Source: Ornithodoros turicata (Eukaryota > Arthropoda > Arachnida > Ixodida > Argasidae). From it: 64,000 bases of DNA. Position numbers and translations under genes: made by a program. The stretch's first letter is position 1; every line of letters starts with the position of its first letter. Under the pieces are notes generated by a model that saw only the letters and a list, made by a program, of their open reading frames with translations, was not told the DNA's origin and searched no databases. The DNA lies in NCBI RefSeq assembly GCF_037126465.1, contig NW_026999300.1:1-64000 (forward strand). The letters are read 5' to 3'. Positions 23,077-32,880 of the stretch are shown here, in pieces.

Positions 23077-23329
23077 TGACAGTCACGCACGCTCACATGG
23101 GCCAAAGAAAGCGTCCAATGGTTACCTTCCTTCCTATCGCTTGAACTTTTCTTCGCGTTTCGAGATGCCACAAGTCTAGTACCCCTGGTAGCTACTTATT
23201 TATGACTCGCGACGAAGGGTCGTTTAGGATGACTTTGACCACAGGGAAGACTGATCATCAAGGTAGAAATTTGGGGTAGTTGGTACATAGCCATAAGCAA
23301 AAAATTCCCTATAGGATCGTCTGTTTCAC

Positions 23330-24060
23330 CCTTACTATGCGACATTTACCTTTCGGCATGCGATACGAGAATTTGTGACGCTGTCGTCGGCAATTGTACT
23401 TTCTACATTTTCAGATAGATGTGATTGTCAGATGTAGACGATTTTCTTCTATGCTATAGAAAAGATCAAGGGTCATACGTAATTCCCTGTGAACAGTTTT
23501 TCTTCAATTGTTTCGCCAAAATGCACAAGGTCTCAGATTTACATACGAACTTCCACAGGAAGACATGTTGCAATTTCTTGACTTGAGACTTGAACGGGGC
23601 ACTTCCTATGTTTGTTGGTCCTACAACTCCAGGTCTGTAAAGGGCGTTTTGCACTTTTGCTCTTCGCATTCAAAAATTTTAAAACCTGGGATTGCTTCTG
23701 CCAAGCTGTGGGAGGCTTTAAGAAAGGCATGCAAACACAAGATGCAGGAGAGTTTTTGTGCCCAGGTAAAGCGGTTGGTAGAAGGAGGCTACCCGTGTGT
23801 TTGCTGTCCAGCGTAGCCGAGAGCCTGCTACGGAAAGCTAAAGGGACCGAAAAGCATAGCAGAGGGCGACCTAATGAAAGACCTGTGAATATCCCATACC
23901 TGCATACCATATCGCATAACCATAAACATGTAGCAAGTAGGTATTGCGTTCCGGTCGTCCTTTCTGCACCTGTTAAGCTGAGGTATTTGTGCAAAAAATC
24001 AATAACCCCTCTAATGCTAGTTGTAAAATCAAACATAGACAGAACTTGGTCTCATGTATG
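23330..24060 (+). pseudogene. Penelope-like reverse transcriptase, C-terminal part
   Basis: The catalytic region near 23425-23455 is decayed but still reads VDDFLLCYRK. The frame from 23508 then gives GLRFTYELPQEDMLQFLDLR, the block after the palm in Penelope RTs (FTYE...LPFLD). A second frame from about 23870 gives PYLHTISHNHKHVASRY then LSAPVKLRYLC, matching the conserved PYVxGxSxxLKKVAxR and SAPxKLxxLC linker. The switch between the two needs a frame change near 23800-23830. The GIY-YIG domain is absent, so the copy is truncated at both ends. It lies between inverted copies of the foldback MITE and family R. Confidence 0.65.
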
Positions 24061-24073
24061 AGTAGTAATCATT

Positions 24074-24223
24074 CAACCCAAGTTTTACACAGAAAATCCA
24101 CGGCAAGTATTGCACTTTTTACTTTAAATCATTTTGAAATTACTTTAATTTAAATTTTTAAATTGGGCAAAATCTAACTCAGTGCAATACTTGTCGTGGA
24201 TTTTCTATGTAAAACTTGGGTTG
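24074..24223. mobile_element. 150-bp foldback MITE, copy 2 (mirrored)
   Basis: CAACCCAAGTTTTACACAG at the left and TGTAAAACTTGGGTTG at the right form inverted repeats of about 40 bases around an AT-rich centre. The flanks mirror those of copy 1: ATTACTACT/AGTAGTAAT on the inner side and CTACAA/TTGTAG on the outer side. Confidence 0.65.
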
Positions 24224-24700
24224 TAGAAAAAAAAACTAGATGGAAAGGAAGCAGAGAGTGGGAAACAATTTATTTGATAATCAACGACGCCATCTTGAAG
24301 AAATCACGCCGGTGCGGGGCGACGCCGGGCGACTGGGGGAACACGACGGTTGCAGAAGCAGGTGGCCACCTAGTTCCAAGGCATCACACCAGATGGCATC
24401 ACACCAGATGGCCAGAAACCGTAACTCCAGCAACGTAGCTCTATGCGAGAAAGACAGAGAACAACAAAGTACTAGCGGCACATAAAAATGGCAGCACTGC
24501 TCAACAAGTCTAGGCATGCCAGCCAGAAACTGAGCAAGCGCGGGGAGCAATGAGCGCAGAGCAATTGAGCGCACGTCTGCTCTCCGCGACAGCCAGCGAG
24601 CAACTGACTGGGATGCCGCGCCACGGCAGCTACGCATACGCGCGCGCGCGCTCCTAGCGCCCTCTGCACCGCCCGTCCTACCATGGGTAGTTACGGTTTC
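24224..24700 (-). repeat. Family R copy, inverted
   Basis: Read on the minus strand this is the same series as 21241-21985 and 46507-47345, including GCGCGCGCGCGTATGCGTAG, GCCAGCGAGCAACTGA-type words and CAACGACGCCATC before the AATAAA equivalent. It is shorter than the 21241 copy because of an internal deletion. Confidence 0.55.
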
Positions 24701-24814
24701 GGCTCTCTGCTCCTCCCGCTGCGCGCGCGTGCGCTCCTGGCAGTAACGAGTGGCTTCTTTGTTTCGCTTTCGCTCTCGTTTCTTTGCGCTCGTTTATCTG
24801 TATAAAGGCAGCGC

Positions 24815-25659
24815 CAGTGTTGTACATATCGCCGTTACAAGTAACGCCGTTACTGTAATCGATACTTTTTCGGTATCGGAGTGCGTATCGCGATACTTTT
24901 TAAAATTGGTATCGGAAGAGTATTTCCGTTACAAATTTATGGTAACGCGATCTCCGTATCGTTACCGATACCGATACTTTTTAGTGCCCCACCCTTTCTT
25001 CACCGACGACATTTCTCACTCTTGTTCATTGTCAGTGGTTCGCCTAGCCCTCGACAAGAAGCCTGTGGACATGTCCAAGTGCTCCGTAACCGGAATTATA
25101 GAATTACTATACCAAACACATGTTCACTGCTTTTCTTAGAAACTGGAGAAAATAACCACAACAAAAGAGTTGAGGTCAACGAACAGAGGTCAAGTCATTG
25201 CCAGTACGCTCTGGATTCCACTGCTTAGCTGCCGTGTCGCACTGAGTCACGCTCACATATACTGTGGTATTGTTAACTTCGGATAGGATTCCTTGGTAAT
25301 CGGACTCCAGGGTGTGTGGGCCTGACACTAACGTAATTGTCATACTGGTCTCTGCCAACTGCCGGAGAGACCACGGCCTGAAAGGATGGCAGAAGTCGAG
25401 TTCCAGAACGAGCTATTGATAAAAGTCTGCTGTCTTTTTACTGCAAAACTGTTTACGTAAGCGATACAGTATTTCTATGTTGCATCATCTTCGTGTTTCA
25501 AACAAAAGTATCGGGCAAAGTATCGCGTTACTTTTTTTTAGTAACGGTAGCGGCATTCGTTACTTTAAAAAAAGAAGTATCGTTATCGGTATTTCGATAC
25601 TTTTTACTCAACGAGTATCGGTATCGCGATACCATATTTCGGTAACGGGTACAACACTG
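24815..25659. mobile_element. 845-bp hAT-type MITE with perfect 8-bp target duplication
   Basis: The ends CAGTGTTGTAC and GTACAACACTG are inverted repeats, and GGCAGCGC is present at 24807-24814 and 25660-25667. Both subterminal regions are dense in GTAACG, GTATCG and CGATAC words in both orientations. The central part (25010-25440) is unrelated and non-coding. A related element with CAGAGTTGTGC ends is at 62202-62987. Confidence 0.85.
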
Positions 25660-25689
25660 GGCAGCGCGCACCGCGCTCGCGTCATCAAT

Positions 25690-26111
25690 CTTACCGATAC
25701 GTGTAAAACGCCATATGTGGTTTATTTTCCTGCGTTTCTCGTCGGCGAGGAAAGACAAAAAACGAAGAACTTCGTGAATTTATTCGCGGCATCGTGGAGG
25801 AAGCCTTTCAAGTCCAATGCCTGGAATGGCTGCAAGCATGTCAAGAAATGTGTCAGGACAAGATGAAGACGCTCGACCGCATCTTAGCGGGGGACAGATT
25901 GATGAAAAAGAAGTCCAACTTTGGCCTGGATAATCTGTATTGGGAACGCAGTTCCGATCTAGAGGACGACGACGACGTGCAAATAAAAGCGATGCATTTC
26001 TCTTCGAGTCTCAGTCTCTTCTTTTTCTTCATGCAACGTGTACGCACGCATCATGTCTTCCCCCCCCCCCCGAACCTTATTGTTTCCGTCATCCTTTTCG
26101 CTGTATCTTAA
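25690..26111 (+). CDS. Unassigned small acidic-tailed ORF at the left of the Maverick
   Basis: The frame is open from about 25690 without an ATG and reads RRRGKTKNEELREFIRGIVE, then a Cys-containing helix-rich segment, then an acidic cluster EDDDDVQIK, with a stop at 26109-26111. The last 35 codons look like non-coding tail. No family is recognised. Position just upstream of the ATPase and on the same strand suggests a Maverick accessory gene. Confidence 0.3.
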
Positions 26112-26681
26112 GCTGCCCCTCCATGTGCGGCAAATCTACTTTCGTTGCGAATGTGCTGAGGAGACTGAATGACGTTGTGGACAAGCCTCCGTCACAAATA
26201 TTCTACGTGCAGAAATATGCTTCGCCAAGCATGCTGGACGAATTTGGGGACTCTGTAAAATTTACCAAGGAGCTACCGCGAGAGTAGGACACGTCGCGCG
26301 CTACGCTGACCGTCGACCGACGTTGGTTCCTTGAAGGAGGTGACCGATCTTTTCATTCGGGGTTCTCACCACGCCAACGCGTCGATCTTCTTACTCGTTC
26401 ACAACATCTTTTTCGACAGTAGCCATTTTAGAACTATATCCTAAAATGCCAGTTACGTCGTCCTGTGGCGCACCGTGCACAGCGTGCACCAGATGGAACA
26501 TTTGGGGCAACAGCTATTTGGCAGAAAAAGATTGGAGTATTTTCTGGACGCATATAAACAAGCGATGTCGTCGCCCCACGCTTATTTACTCGTGGATCTT
26601 CACAACTATATGCACGAGGATCACAGGTTGCGTAGCAATATCTTTCCGGGTGAACGTGAATATATCTACACCCTGAAATGA
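26085..26681 (+). pseudogene. Maverick packaging ATPase (A32/FtsK-HerA type), broken
   Basis: The first frame contains a Walker A region, CPSMCGKSTFVANVLRRLND, in which the family's GPSGCGKS has lost the first Gly. It then reads SMLDEFGDSVKF and stops at 26285-26287. A frame change gives the middle (TDLFI, SHHANASIFLLVHNIF), the expected Walker B/sensor region. The last frame (26475-26681) carries QMEHLGQQLFGR and YLLVDLH, then the LRSNIFPGE ending that is typical of this family. The enzyme would pump element DNA into capsids. At least two frame changes and a stop disable it. Confidence 0.7.
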
Positions 26682-26773
26682 ATCTCCGCCCTCACCTCAC
26701 CTTACTCAAAGTACTCTCCACTCTACCCCCTCCGTGCCGTCGCTAGGTCTTGAGACGTTCTTCCTCGTCCAAC

Positions 26774-27022
26774 ATGAAACACCTCTCCAAAATTTGCCTC
26801 AATGTATTGAATGGAAAGGTGGCTCTAGCTCCAGACACGTTCGCGCGTTTCAAGAAGCACAAACGCTTCTTACGACGGCTCGCCTACAAAAAGATTCACA
26901 AGAATCCGCAACATTTGAAGCGCTATCTGTCTCAGCAGCGAGGACAGGGCGTTCTTTCGTCGGTGGTTCCTCTCCTACTTTCCGCCGTGTTGAACCTTTT
27001 CGCCAATGGGCAAGAGAATTGA
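26774..27022 (+). CDS. Small basic Maverick protein with hydrophobic C-terminus
   Basis: From the ATG at 26774 the frame gives about 82 residues. It has a lysine/arginine-rich middle (ARFKKHKRFLRRLAYKKIHK) and ends in a hydrophobic segment (VLSSVVPLLLSAVLNLF). Maverick/Polinton elements commonly encode such a small basic protein with a hydrophobic tail, usually named PX or PY, of uncertain virion role. The frame is intact. The next frame starts 17 bases before its stop. The assignment rests on size, composition and position. Confidence 0.5.
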   Translation: MKHLSKICLNVLNGKVALAPDTFARFKKHKRFLRRLAYKKIHKNPQHLKRYLSQQRGQGVLSSVVPLLLSAVLNLFANGQEN

Positions 27023-27479
27023 AGTGACCACCTCCTCCATCGGAAACATTCTTTCCTCGAAGGAGAGTGACGACGTCAAAGTGAAACTCGTGCTGCAAGT
27101 ACTGTATCACATACTCAAGCAGTACGGATCCGACCCCTACGACACTAAAAACAAGGCCTCCGACGCTACAAATGACTTTGACTATTCGCTCCTCTCTCCA
27201 GAGGTGGACGAAGAGGAAGCAGAAAGGGTCGTCTCGGAATTAAAGAAGGTTCTTTCCTGGGATCGCGAGGGTTGTGTCTCCGTGTCGGGCAAGCCCATCA
27301 GGCACTCCTCCGTTTACGAACTCGTCCATTATTTGTTGCAACGTAGAACGGAAAATAAACCTTCCTGGTTCCCCAAGGTCTGGAAACTATTGCGCCTGAT
27401 TTCTCTACCCAAATCTCGCGAGCCTCAGCAGAAGCAGCAGCAGGCCTCCATTGTGTGGACGACTTATGGAGGGATATGA
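27006..27479 (+). CDS. Unassigned 157-residue Maverick protein
   Basis: An intact frame, ATG 27006 to a stop at 27477-27479, overlapping the previous gene by 17 bases and running into the integrase region. The middle is acidic (SPEVDEEEAERVVSELKKVL) and the C-terminal part has SVYELVHYLLQRR and WFPKVWKLLRLISLPKS. The latter resembles a segment found in other Polinton proteins of unknown role. I do not assign a function. Confidence 0.45.
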   Translation: MGKRIEVTTSSIGNILSSKESDDVKVKLVLQVLYHILKQYGSDPYDTKNKASDATNDFDYSLLSPEVDEEEAERVVSELKKVLSWDREGCVSVSGKPIRHSSVYELVHYLLQRRTENKPSWFPKVWKLLRLISLPKSREPQQKQQQASIVWTTYGGI

Positions 27480-28509
27480 GAAACCAGCGGGTGGTTTGGG
27501 GGGAGTGGACCGCTATAGAAAAGCGCGTCACATAAGCAAAAAGACGGCTCTCGCCATTCTCAGAAAGCTGGACGCCTGCACGCTACACCATCCGGTCAGA
27601 AGAAAGTTTAATAGGAGACACATCATCTGCTCAAGATCAATGACGTGTGGCAAATGGACCTCGACCCGACTTTTCAAGATACAAGAGATTCACTGGTGGC
27701 TACCGCCTACATTCTCGTGGAAATCGATTCCCTCTCTCGCTTTCTGCGCACCGTCCGGCCAAAGACGAAGCGCCCCGCCGAAATGAAAAGGGCCATGATA
27801 AGACTTTCGGGGAGGTAACGTACCTTGACGCATTTTTTGTGACAGAGGAGGGGAATTCTACAACAAGATCGTCAAGGATTACCTGTCACGAAAGAAGGTC
27901 CACATGTATTCCACCTTCTCTCCCGTAATCAACTCATCGCAGGCAGAACCGGTGATACACACTTTATGCGACAGAATATTCTGCTATTTTAGAGTGACCG
28001 GAAAATTCCACTTCGTTTCCGCGCTTCCCAAGATCGTGTGTGACTACAACAACACCAAACACAGAACGTTGAGCATGAGCCCGTCAGAAGTCACGCCCGA
28101 AAACGAATCGGAGCTGTTCAATAAGATAAATGGGAAGCCCTTCGTACCCTGAGTGAAAAAGAAGCTCAGAGTGGGGGATAAAGTGAGGTTCCTACTACAC
28201 TGAAGAGGTTTTCATAAGAGCTCGGAAGGAAGTTGGTCGCCTCAGATTTTCACAGTCTCCCGCCTGAGAGACACCTCCCCTCCCGTTGTGCACCTGGAAG
28301 ATTACCGGGGTAAGGAAGTCGGCAGATCTTTCTAACCTGAGGAAGTACTCGTCGTAACCGCAGACGCCAATCAGCCTTGGCCAGTAACGAGAGTGCTGAG
28401 AAAGAAGAAAGTGAACGGTCACAGCTTCTCCTTGGTTCGCTGGTTCGGTTACGACAAAGAACACGACAGTTGGGTTCTGAGCAGCAACGTGGTGAAGATT
28501 GGGAAATGA
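27463..28509 (+). pseudogene. Maverick integrase (retroviral-type) with chromo-like tail, broken
   Basis: The N-terminal part reads GVDRYRKARHISKKTALAIL and LHHPVRRKFNRRHII, as in Polinton integrases. After a frame change the catalytic core starts (VWQMDLDP, the first Asp), then IDSLSRFLRTV, and after further changes VTYLDAFFVTEEGEF-type text and VHMYSTFSPVINSSQAEPVI. The core ends with DYNNTKHRTLSMSPSEVTPE (28041-28100). A separate frame, about 28340-28509, carries ANQPWPVTRVLRKKKVNGHS then LVRWFGYDKEHDSWV, a chromo-like module. The core region expected to hold the second Asp (TDRGGEF in relatives) is degraded. There are several stops, so the gene is dead. Confidence 0.75.
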
Positions 28510-28862
28510 CGTCAGACATCTACGTCCACCTCCTCTCGAACGCCAGCGTGGATAAGTTTTCCTCGAATAAACTCAACGCCTTCACGGTAGCTTTCACTAC
28601 TCTGCTTCAGCTCTCGAATCGCTATAAAGTCGGCCTGATGGATCTCAGCATCAGCAACAATTTTGGGTACGATGAATAACAATTGTACGATAATTGGGTA
28701 TAATAAATAATAATCCGATAATTGGGTATAATAAATGGGGGTACGAAAGGCAAGATGCGAAAATCGAGGTTTCCTTCGAGGACACGGTCAAAGCCCGGAG
28801 AACTTTTCGTGTCGCCTCGGATCTTGAGAGGGGTTTGGGAAAAGCCCTTTTGTAATTCAATG
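28506..28862 (+). pseudogene. Minor capsid-type Maverick protein, N-terminal part
   Basis: From ATG 28506 the frame gives HLLSNASVDKFSSNKLNAFT followed by NRYKVGLMDLSI, the usual start of the Polinton protein whose C-terminal part carries the DIVEP motif, thought to be a minor capsid or penton-type protein. A stop at 28677 falls in a local AT-rich duplication (ATAATTGGGTATAATAAAT twice, about 28687-28733). After it a frame resumes with AKIEVSFEDTVKARRTFRVA. The Penelope insertion at 28877 separates it from the rest at 29942. Confidence 0.55.
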
Positions 28863-28876
28863 TTTCTTTTGCCTAC

Positions 28877-29927
28877 GTAACATGAAAAACGGTTAGGAGC
28901 AACTAAGATTTATTTGAACAAGAACTTTCGGGCAAGAGACTGCACTTCTTCAGGTTACAGAACTAGGTGCGACACAAGTATATATAACCCAAGAGAACAG
29001 ATATAATAAAACAGGTTTTCAGAACCAAGTAAACAGAAAACAACCAGACAATAATACAATGCATCACGTGAGCAACCGTCACATAAGAATCAGGGAAGAG
29101 AAAGTGTTCGGGTAAATGTGACATTCGGAGAATCCTTCCCCGTACAGCCGCTCATTTTCCTGAGATACATCGACGACATTTTTGTTGTGTGGCCAGGCGA
29201 CAACTCTTTCTTGTTGTCTTTCTTTGAACACTTCAACTCCCTGCATAGCACTATCCAATTCCCCTGCAACCATTCCAATGTTTCAATCAATTTTCTTGAT
29301 GTCACCGTCTCCATTCGGTCTGGAAAACTAGTCACCGACCTTTATAAGAAACAAACCGACAGACGTCAGTATCTTCATTTTAATAGTTATCACCCCAATG
29401 TCCAGAAAAGAAATATTCCTTTTGGGCAATTCACACGACTCAAGCGCATATGTTCCAATACCAACGATTTCCACAGACGCGTTCACGAAATGTCTGCTGA
29501 TTTCAGGAAGCGTAACTATCCCAGCAATCTAATTGAAAATGCTTTCACCAAATCATGCTCGCTGGACAGAGAGGCACTTTTTTCGCCACCGAATCTTTTA
29601 AACCCCAATTCTCCGAATGTCTCATTTACCCGTACACTTTCTCTTTCCTGATTCTTATGTGACGGTTGCTCACGTGATGCACTGTATTATTGTCTGGTTG
29701 TTTTCTATTTACTTGGTTCTGGAAACCTATTTTATTGTATCTGTTCTCTTGGGTTATATATACTTGTGTCGCACCTAGTTGTGTAACCTGAAGAAGTGCA
29801 GTCTCTTGCACGAAAGTTCTTGTTCAAATAAATCTTAGTTGCTCCTAAGCGTTTTTCATGTTACGTGTGTGATTCCCTCTTCGTGGGCTCCTTCACAGTG
29901 TTTCTTTTTTTTTCCCTTTCCGACGTA
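28877..29927 (+). mobile_element. Penelope-like element with inverted pseudo-LTRs and 14-bp target duplication
   Basis: The target TTTCTTTTGCCTAC is present at 28863-28876 and again at 29928-29941. A segment of about 260 bp at 28877-29135 is an inverted copy of about 29600-29872 (both carry the GTAACATGAAAAACG/CGTTTTTCATGTTAC end). Between and partly within them, 29118-29651 encodes RT text: FLRYIDDIFVVWPGD (catalytic YxDD), SINFLDVTV, then TDLYKKQTDR. The RT is truncated at its N-terminus, and the GIY-YIG domain is absent. Both repeats contain a hammerhead-like word. The insertion disrupts the minor capsid-type gene. Confidence 0.8.
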
Positions 29928-29941
29928 TTTCTTTTGCCTAC

Positions 29942-30905
29942 AATAAATCGCAGTACGACTTCGTCTTACCCGTGGACGTGAAGGCCATGGAACTGGACCC
30001 TCAGCTCGCACAGGTGCTTGACTCCTAGCTAGCATCGCGCGAAGCAGGTTGTGCGGTCAAGTCTCCCAAATTGAGCAAACGCGAAGCCACCTCCATCTTA
30101 TTGGAGCACGCAGCACCCGTCGCTCTGACGACGTCACTTTGAATTCTGAAACCTCGTCCCTGCGTAACACACTCAACAAGTATTTCCAGACGCACAAGCT
30201 GGACGCCTCGCTAGAATTGGCGGATAACGTCTACGCTCTGAAAGCGCCGAAGGGGTTTCACGTACCGGAACCCTTTGTCAGGCTGCTACATCTCACACCT
30301 GTCGAGGGACACGGAGAAACGCTATGCGTCTCTCTCCCCGTAGCGTGACAATTTTCTTTCACGATCAAGTCGAAAATTCATCGATCTTTGCCAGTACATC
30401 TGCTTCCCGGCTATTATGCGACGCAGCAAGCATTGCTGGATGCGATGAACCAGCGCGTAGGCGAACGCGCGCGCTTCAGCTTCGACGGAACTGAACAGAA
30501 ATATAAAATACGACTTTCCGTGGGCACCACCTCCTTAAGACTTTTCGAATACCTGGCCGTGCTTTTGGGCTTCGAATCGCGAATCGTGTTCACGGAGGAG
30601 GATGCCACGAGCTCCGTCGAGGTACCCCTGGAACCCCCGTTTTACAACATGACCTTCTACACAGATATCGTGGAACCCACGTACGCGGGAAGCGGGAACA
30701 AACCGATATGAAAAATACTACCCTTTTATTACGAGAAAGACAAGCACGTCGTCACCTAAACGTTAGATAACATCCAGTATTTTAACCTGTCTCAATTCGA
30801 AATTCCCCGAGTGACGATCGTTCTCGCGGACAAAACTGGAAGATATTTACCATTGCGGTCCAAACCCAGAACCAATTTAACGTTGTATTTCAAATATGTA
30901 CACGG
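29942..30905 (+). pseudogene. Minor capsid-type Maverick protein, middle and C-terminal part
   Basis: The frame resumes after the Penelope target duplication (QYDFVLPVDV). Stops and frame changes follow near 30028 and 30141. The intact-looking block 30388-30711 gives LLPGYYATQQALLDAMNQR then FYTDIVEPTYAGSGN, the DIVEP signature. A stop at 30709-30711 is followed by in-frame-like text (FEIPRVTIVLADKTGRYLPL) up to about 30905, matching the usual I-D-DxTGRxxPF ending. It belongs with 28506-28862. Confidence 0.6.
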
Positions 30906-30931
30906 GACCCCTTCTCCAATGAGGGGCCGGT

Positions 30932-31195
30932 GTGCTGAGCAACATACCCAACTTTATCGTTCCCATCTGGCAACAAATAAAACCGATTGCCAAGAGAACG
31001 TTAAAGCGCTTGGCACGGAATTTGGCCGACGGCGAAGGAATATCGCACGCAGTAAAAAAGACGCCCATAGCAATGGGGAGAGACGAACTGGATTCCATGG
31101 AGGGCTGTGGAAACAACAATGGAAAGAAACGTCGCAAAAGACAACAAAAGGCGCCGACGCACGACGCACCTGCAGATATCTTTGGTACGCCGTGA
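30932..31195 (+). CDS. Small basic Maverick protein
   Basis: An 87-residue frame with a stop at 31193-31195. It has a hydrophobic N-terminal part (SNIPNFIVPIWQQIKPIAKR) and a lysine/arginine-rich middle (GKKRRKRQQK). Position between the minor and major capsid genes and the composition suggest a core or scaffold-like protein. This is inference only. Nothing disrupts the frame. Confidence 0.4.
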   Translation: MLSNIPNFIVPIWQQIKPIAKRTLKRLARNLADGEGISHAVKKTPIAMGRDELDSMEGCGNNNGKKRRKRQQKAPTHDAPADIFGTP

Positions 31196-31354
31196 AGGTC
31201 ACACATCCGCTGTGCGCTGCGACCGATCATGACGTGAACGAAAGACAAGAAACAGTCGCCGCTATGCCTGACGAGTGATGTGATGATATTCGAAACCCCT
31301 TCCATTCAATAAGGTGTGGAAGATACTTCCTATTTTCTATTCAACATTTATAAA

Positions 31355-31737
31355 GGGCACACTTGGATCTCTACGGCAGTTTCATGTCTTTGACCGCGCG
31401 CATTGTTCGTGACGACGGGGGAGAAATGGACGAGAAAGAATATGTCATTTTCCCAATAAACCACCTGTTGAGCAGCATGTTTAAGACGGTCACTGTTTAT
31501 GCAAACAACAAGCTCGTCAGTTCCAACGAGTTGTACGCCTACAGAAGTATTTTGGACGTCATGCTTCATTCCACGCCCCTGGCTCAAGAAACACTGCACG
31601 CGGCTGGAGTCTATGTCGAGGACGACGACCATTTAAAGAACGATTACGACGTCTCGGATCGCGACCCGAAACAACGTTACGAAGCGACGAAGAGAGGAAA
31701 ATACTTTAACCTGGGCGGTCACATCACATCTACGTAG
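31355..31737 (+). pseudogene. Major capsid protein (double jelly roll type) fragment
   Basis: The frame reads DLYGSFMSLTARIVRDDGGE, then INHLLSSMFKTVTVYANNKL, then SILDVMLHST. This is the first jelly-roll part of Polinton-type major capsid proteins (VxPVNxxLHSLFxxVxVxLNxKLV...YPYRxYIExLL). About 125 residues are present against a usual length of 450-650, followed by a stop at 31735-31737, so most of the protein is missing. The start methionine is not clear. Confidence 0.65.
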
Positions 31738-31942
31738 CTACGCGCATGTCGAAACGTTACAGCTTGAAAAATTGTGTCCATGTTTTCCTGTAACCTCGAA
31801 GAGAATGACGAAACAATAAAATGTCTCCTCGTAAGCGAACTCGTTTCGTAAAATAGTCTATTTATTTTTTTCACGACGTACACAAGACACTTGCGAGGCG
31901 ATTATCCAACGTGCTGACTCGACGCTCGTCGCCTGTCACCGG

Positions 31943-32239
31943 TCACCGTGGCGTCGAGTGTTGTGGGGAGAAGCCAGTAGCGACGGACGATAGGTCGGTT
32001 GAAACCATAGGTCGGTTGAATAGACATGGGTCGACTGTATCTCCTCGTCTATACTTTTCCAACAGCTCGAGCTTGTAATCTACAAAGGGCTTCATTTTTT
32101 TTGCAATCTTCCCACTTGCGGTGAACAGACATAAGGGTATCGTCTTCAGAATCGGGCGAAAGTCACCCTGGCAGCCATCACCATGAATATAATCGCGTAA
32201 CCGCAGCAAGTGCCGATACAACCGTTGCTCGGGCATCAT
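31943..32239 (-). CDS. Unassigned minus-strand ORF inside the Maverick
   Basis: From the double ATG at 32239 the frame encodes about 98 residues: MMPEQRLYRHLLRLRDYIHG, then KIAKKMKPFVDYKLELLEKY, then DPCLFNRPM. The codon composition and amphipathic charged pattern look protein-like. The family is not recognised. It faces the capsid genes and follows the spliced candidate at 32306-32880 in the same direction. Confidence 0.4.
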   Translation of the reverse strand: MMPEQRLYRHLLRLRDYIHGDGCQGDFRPILKTIPLCLFTASGKIAKKMKPFVDYKLELLEKYRRGDTVDPCLFNRPMVSTDLSSVATGFSPQHSTPR

Positions 32240-32305
32240 GACTGAGACGGAATGACATACATACATACACAACTTTTTTATTTATCGTGAGAGGTTACAC
32301 ATGAA

Positions 32306-32880
32306 TTAGGCTCCAGCTTTGGTTTCGTAGCCGGGAAGACAGCCCAAATACGGACGAAGGCTCGAGTCTAACCATTCGCTGGGGTTTCTCGACCAGAGTC
32401 CACCGCAACGACAGGTGGTCAGTTGATCGCCGATCCGCAAAAAGAAGGTCTTCGGAGGAGGCTTGAAGGTTAGGACCAGGGGTAGCTCTCCCGTCAGTAG
32501 CCATTCGTAATCTGCACAAAAGAAGTGTGAGAAACACGTGTTTTTATCTCAAACACACACATACAATCTTCCTCAGTCACAGGGTGACACTGATGGTCCA
32601 TCTTCTGCATCTTCCTTCAATAGTCGAAGTCCTTCACATCGTACGTCGAACGGTACCGTCCGACAGCCGAGAAACGGGCGTATCAATCAGTCCGTCGAAC
32701 GCTTTTGCTCTAAAAAATGTGTCCGATTATAGAACGTATTAAAAATAACGAGGAGGCGTACCTTTGGACCACAATCCACCGCAGTTGGTGCAGAAGAAGC
32801 GGGCGCTGCCAATCTCCCGAAATATGTGAGGCGGGAAAAAACCGACTTCACGCGCAGCAAAAATGTTGTAAACTGGAAAC
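32306..32880 (-). CDS. Candidate two-exon minus-strand gene with repeated CGGLWS motif
   Basis: The downstream exon (32306-32511) is open to a TAA at 32308-32306 and contains TTCRCGGLWSRN. It is preceded by a good acceptor (CTTCTTTTGTGCAG). The upstream exon (about 32762-32870) contains ARFFCTNCGGLWSK and ends at a donor (AAAG/GTACGC). The phases agree: the G left by the first exon completes the codon begun by AT. The intron would be 250 nt (32512-32761). Each exon carries a Cys pair followed by CGGLWS, a possible small zinc site. A further upstream exon is likely, since no ATG is in frame. No family is recognised. Confidence 0.4.

Noticed and set aside
23539..24036. Minus-strand frame of 165 codons opposite the Penelope RT
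   Set aside because: It is the antisense of recognisable RT and linker text on the plus strand and has no family features of its own.
29118..29651. Possibility that the YIDD reverse transcriptase is a telomerase or group II intron RT
   Set aside because: Order of blocks (RYIDDIF, FLDV, KKQTDR) plus inverted terminal repeats and a variable-length target duplication fit Penelope-like elements.
30877..31305. Minus-strand frame of 142 codons
   Set aside because: It lies opposite the intact basic Maverick frame and looks like its shadow.
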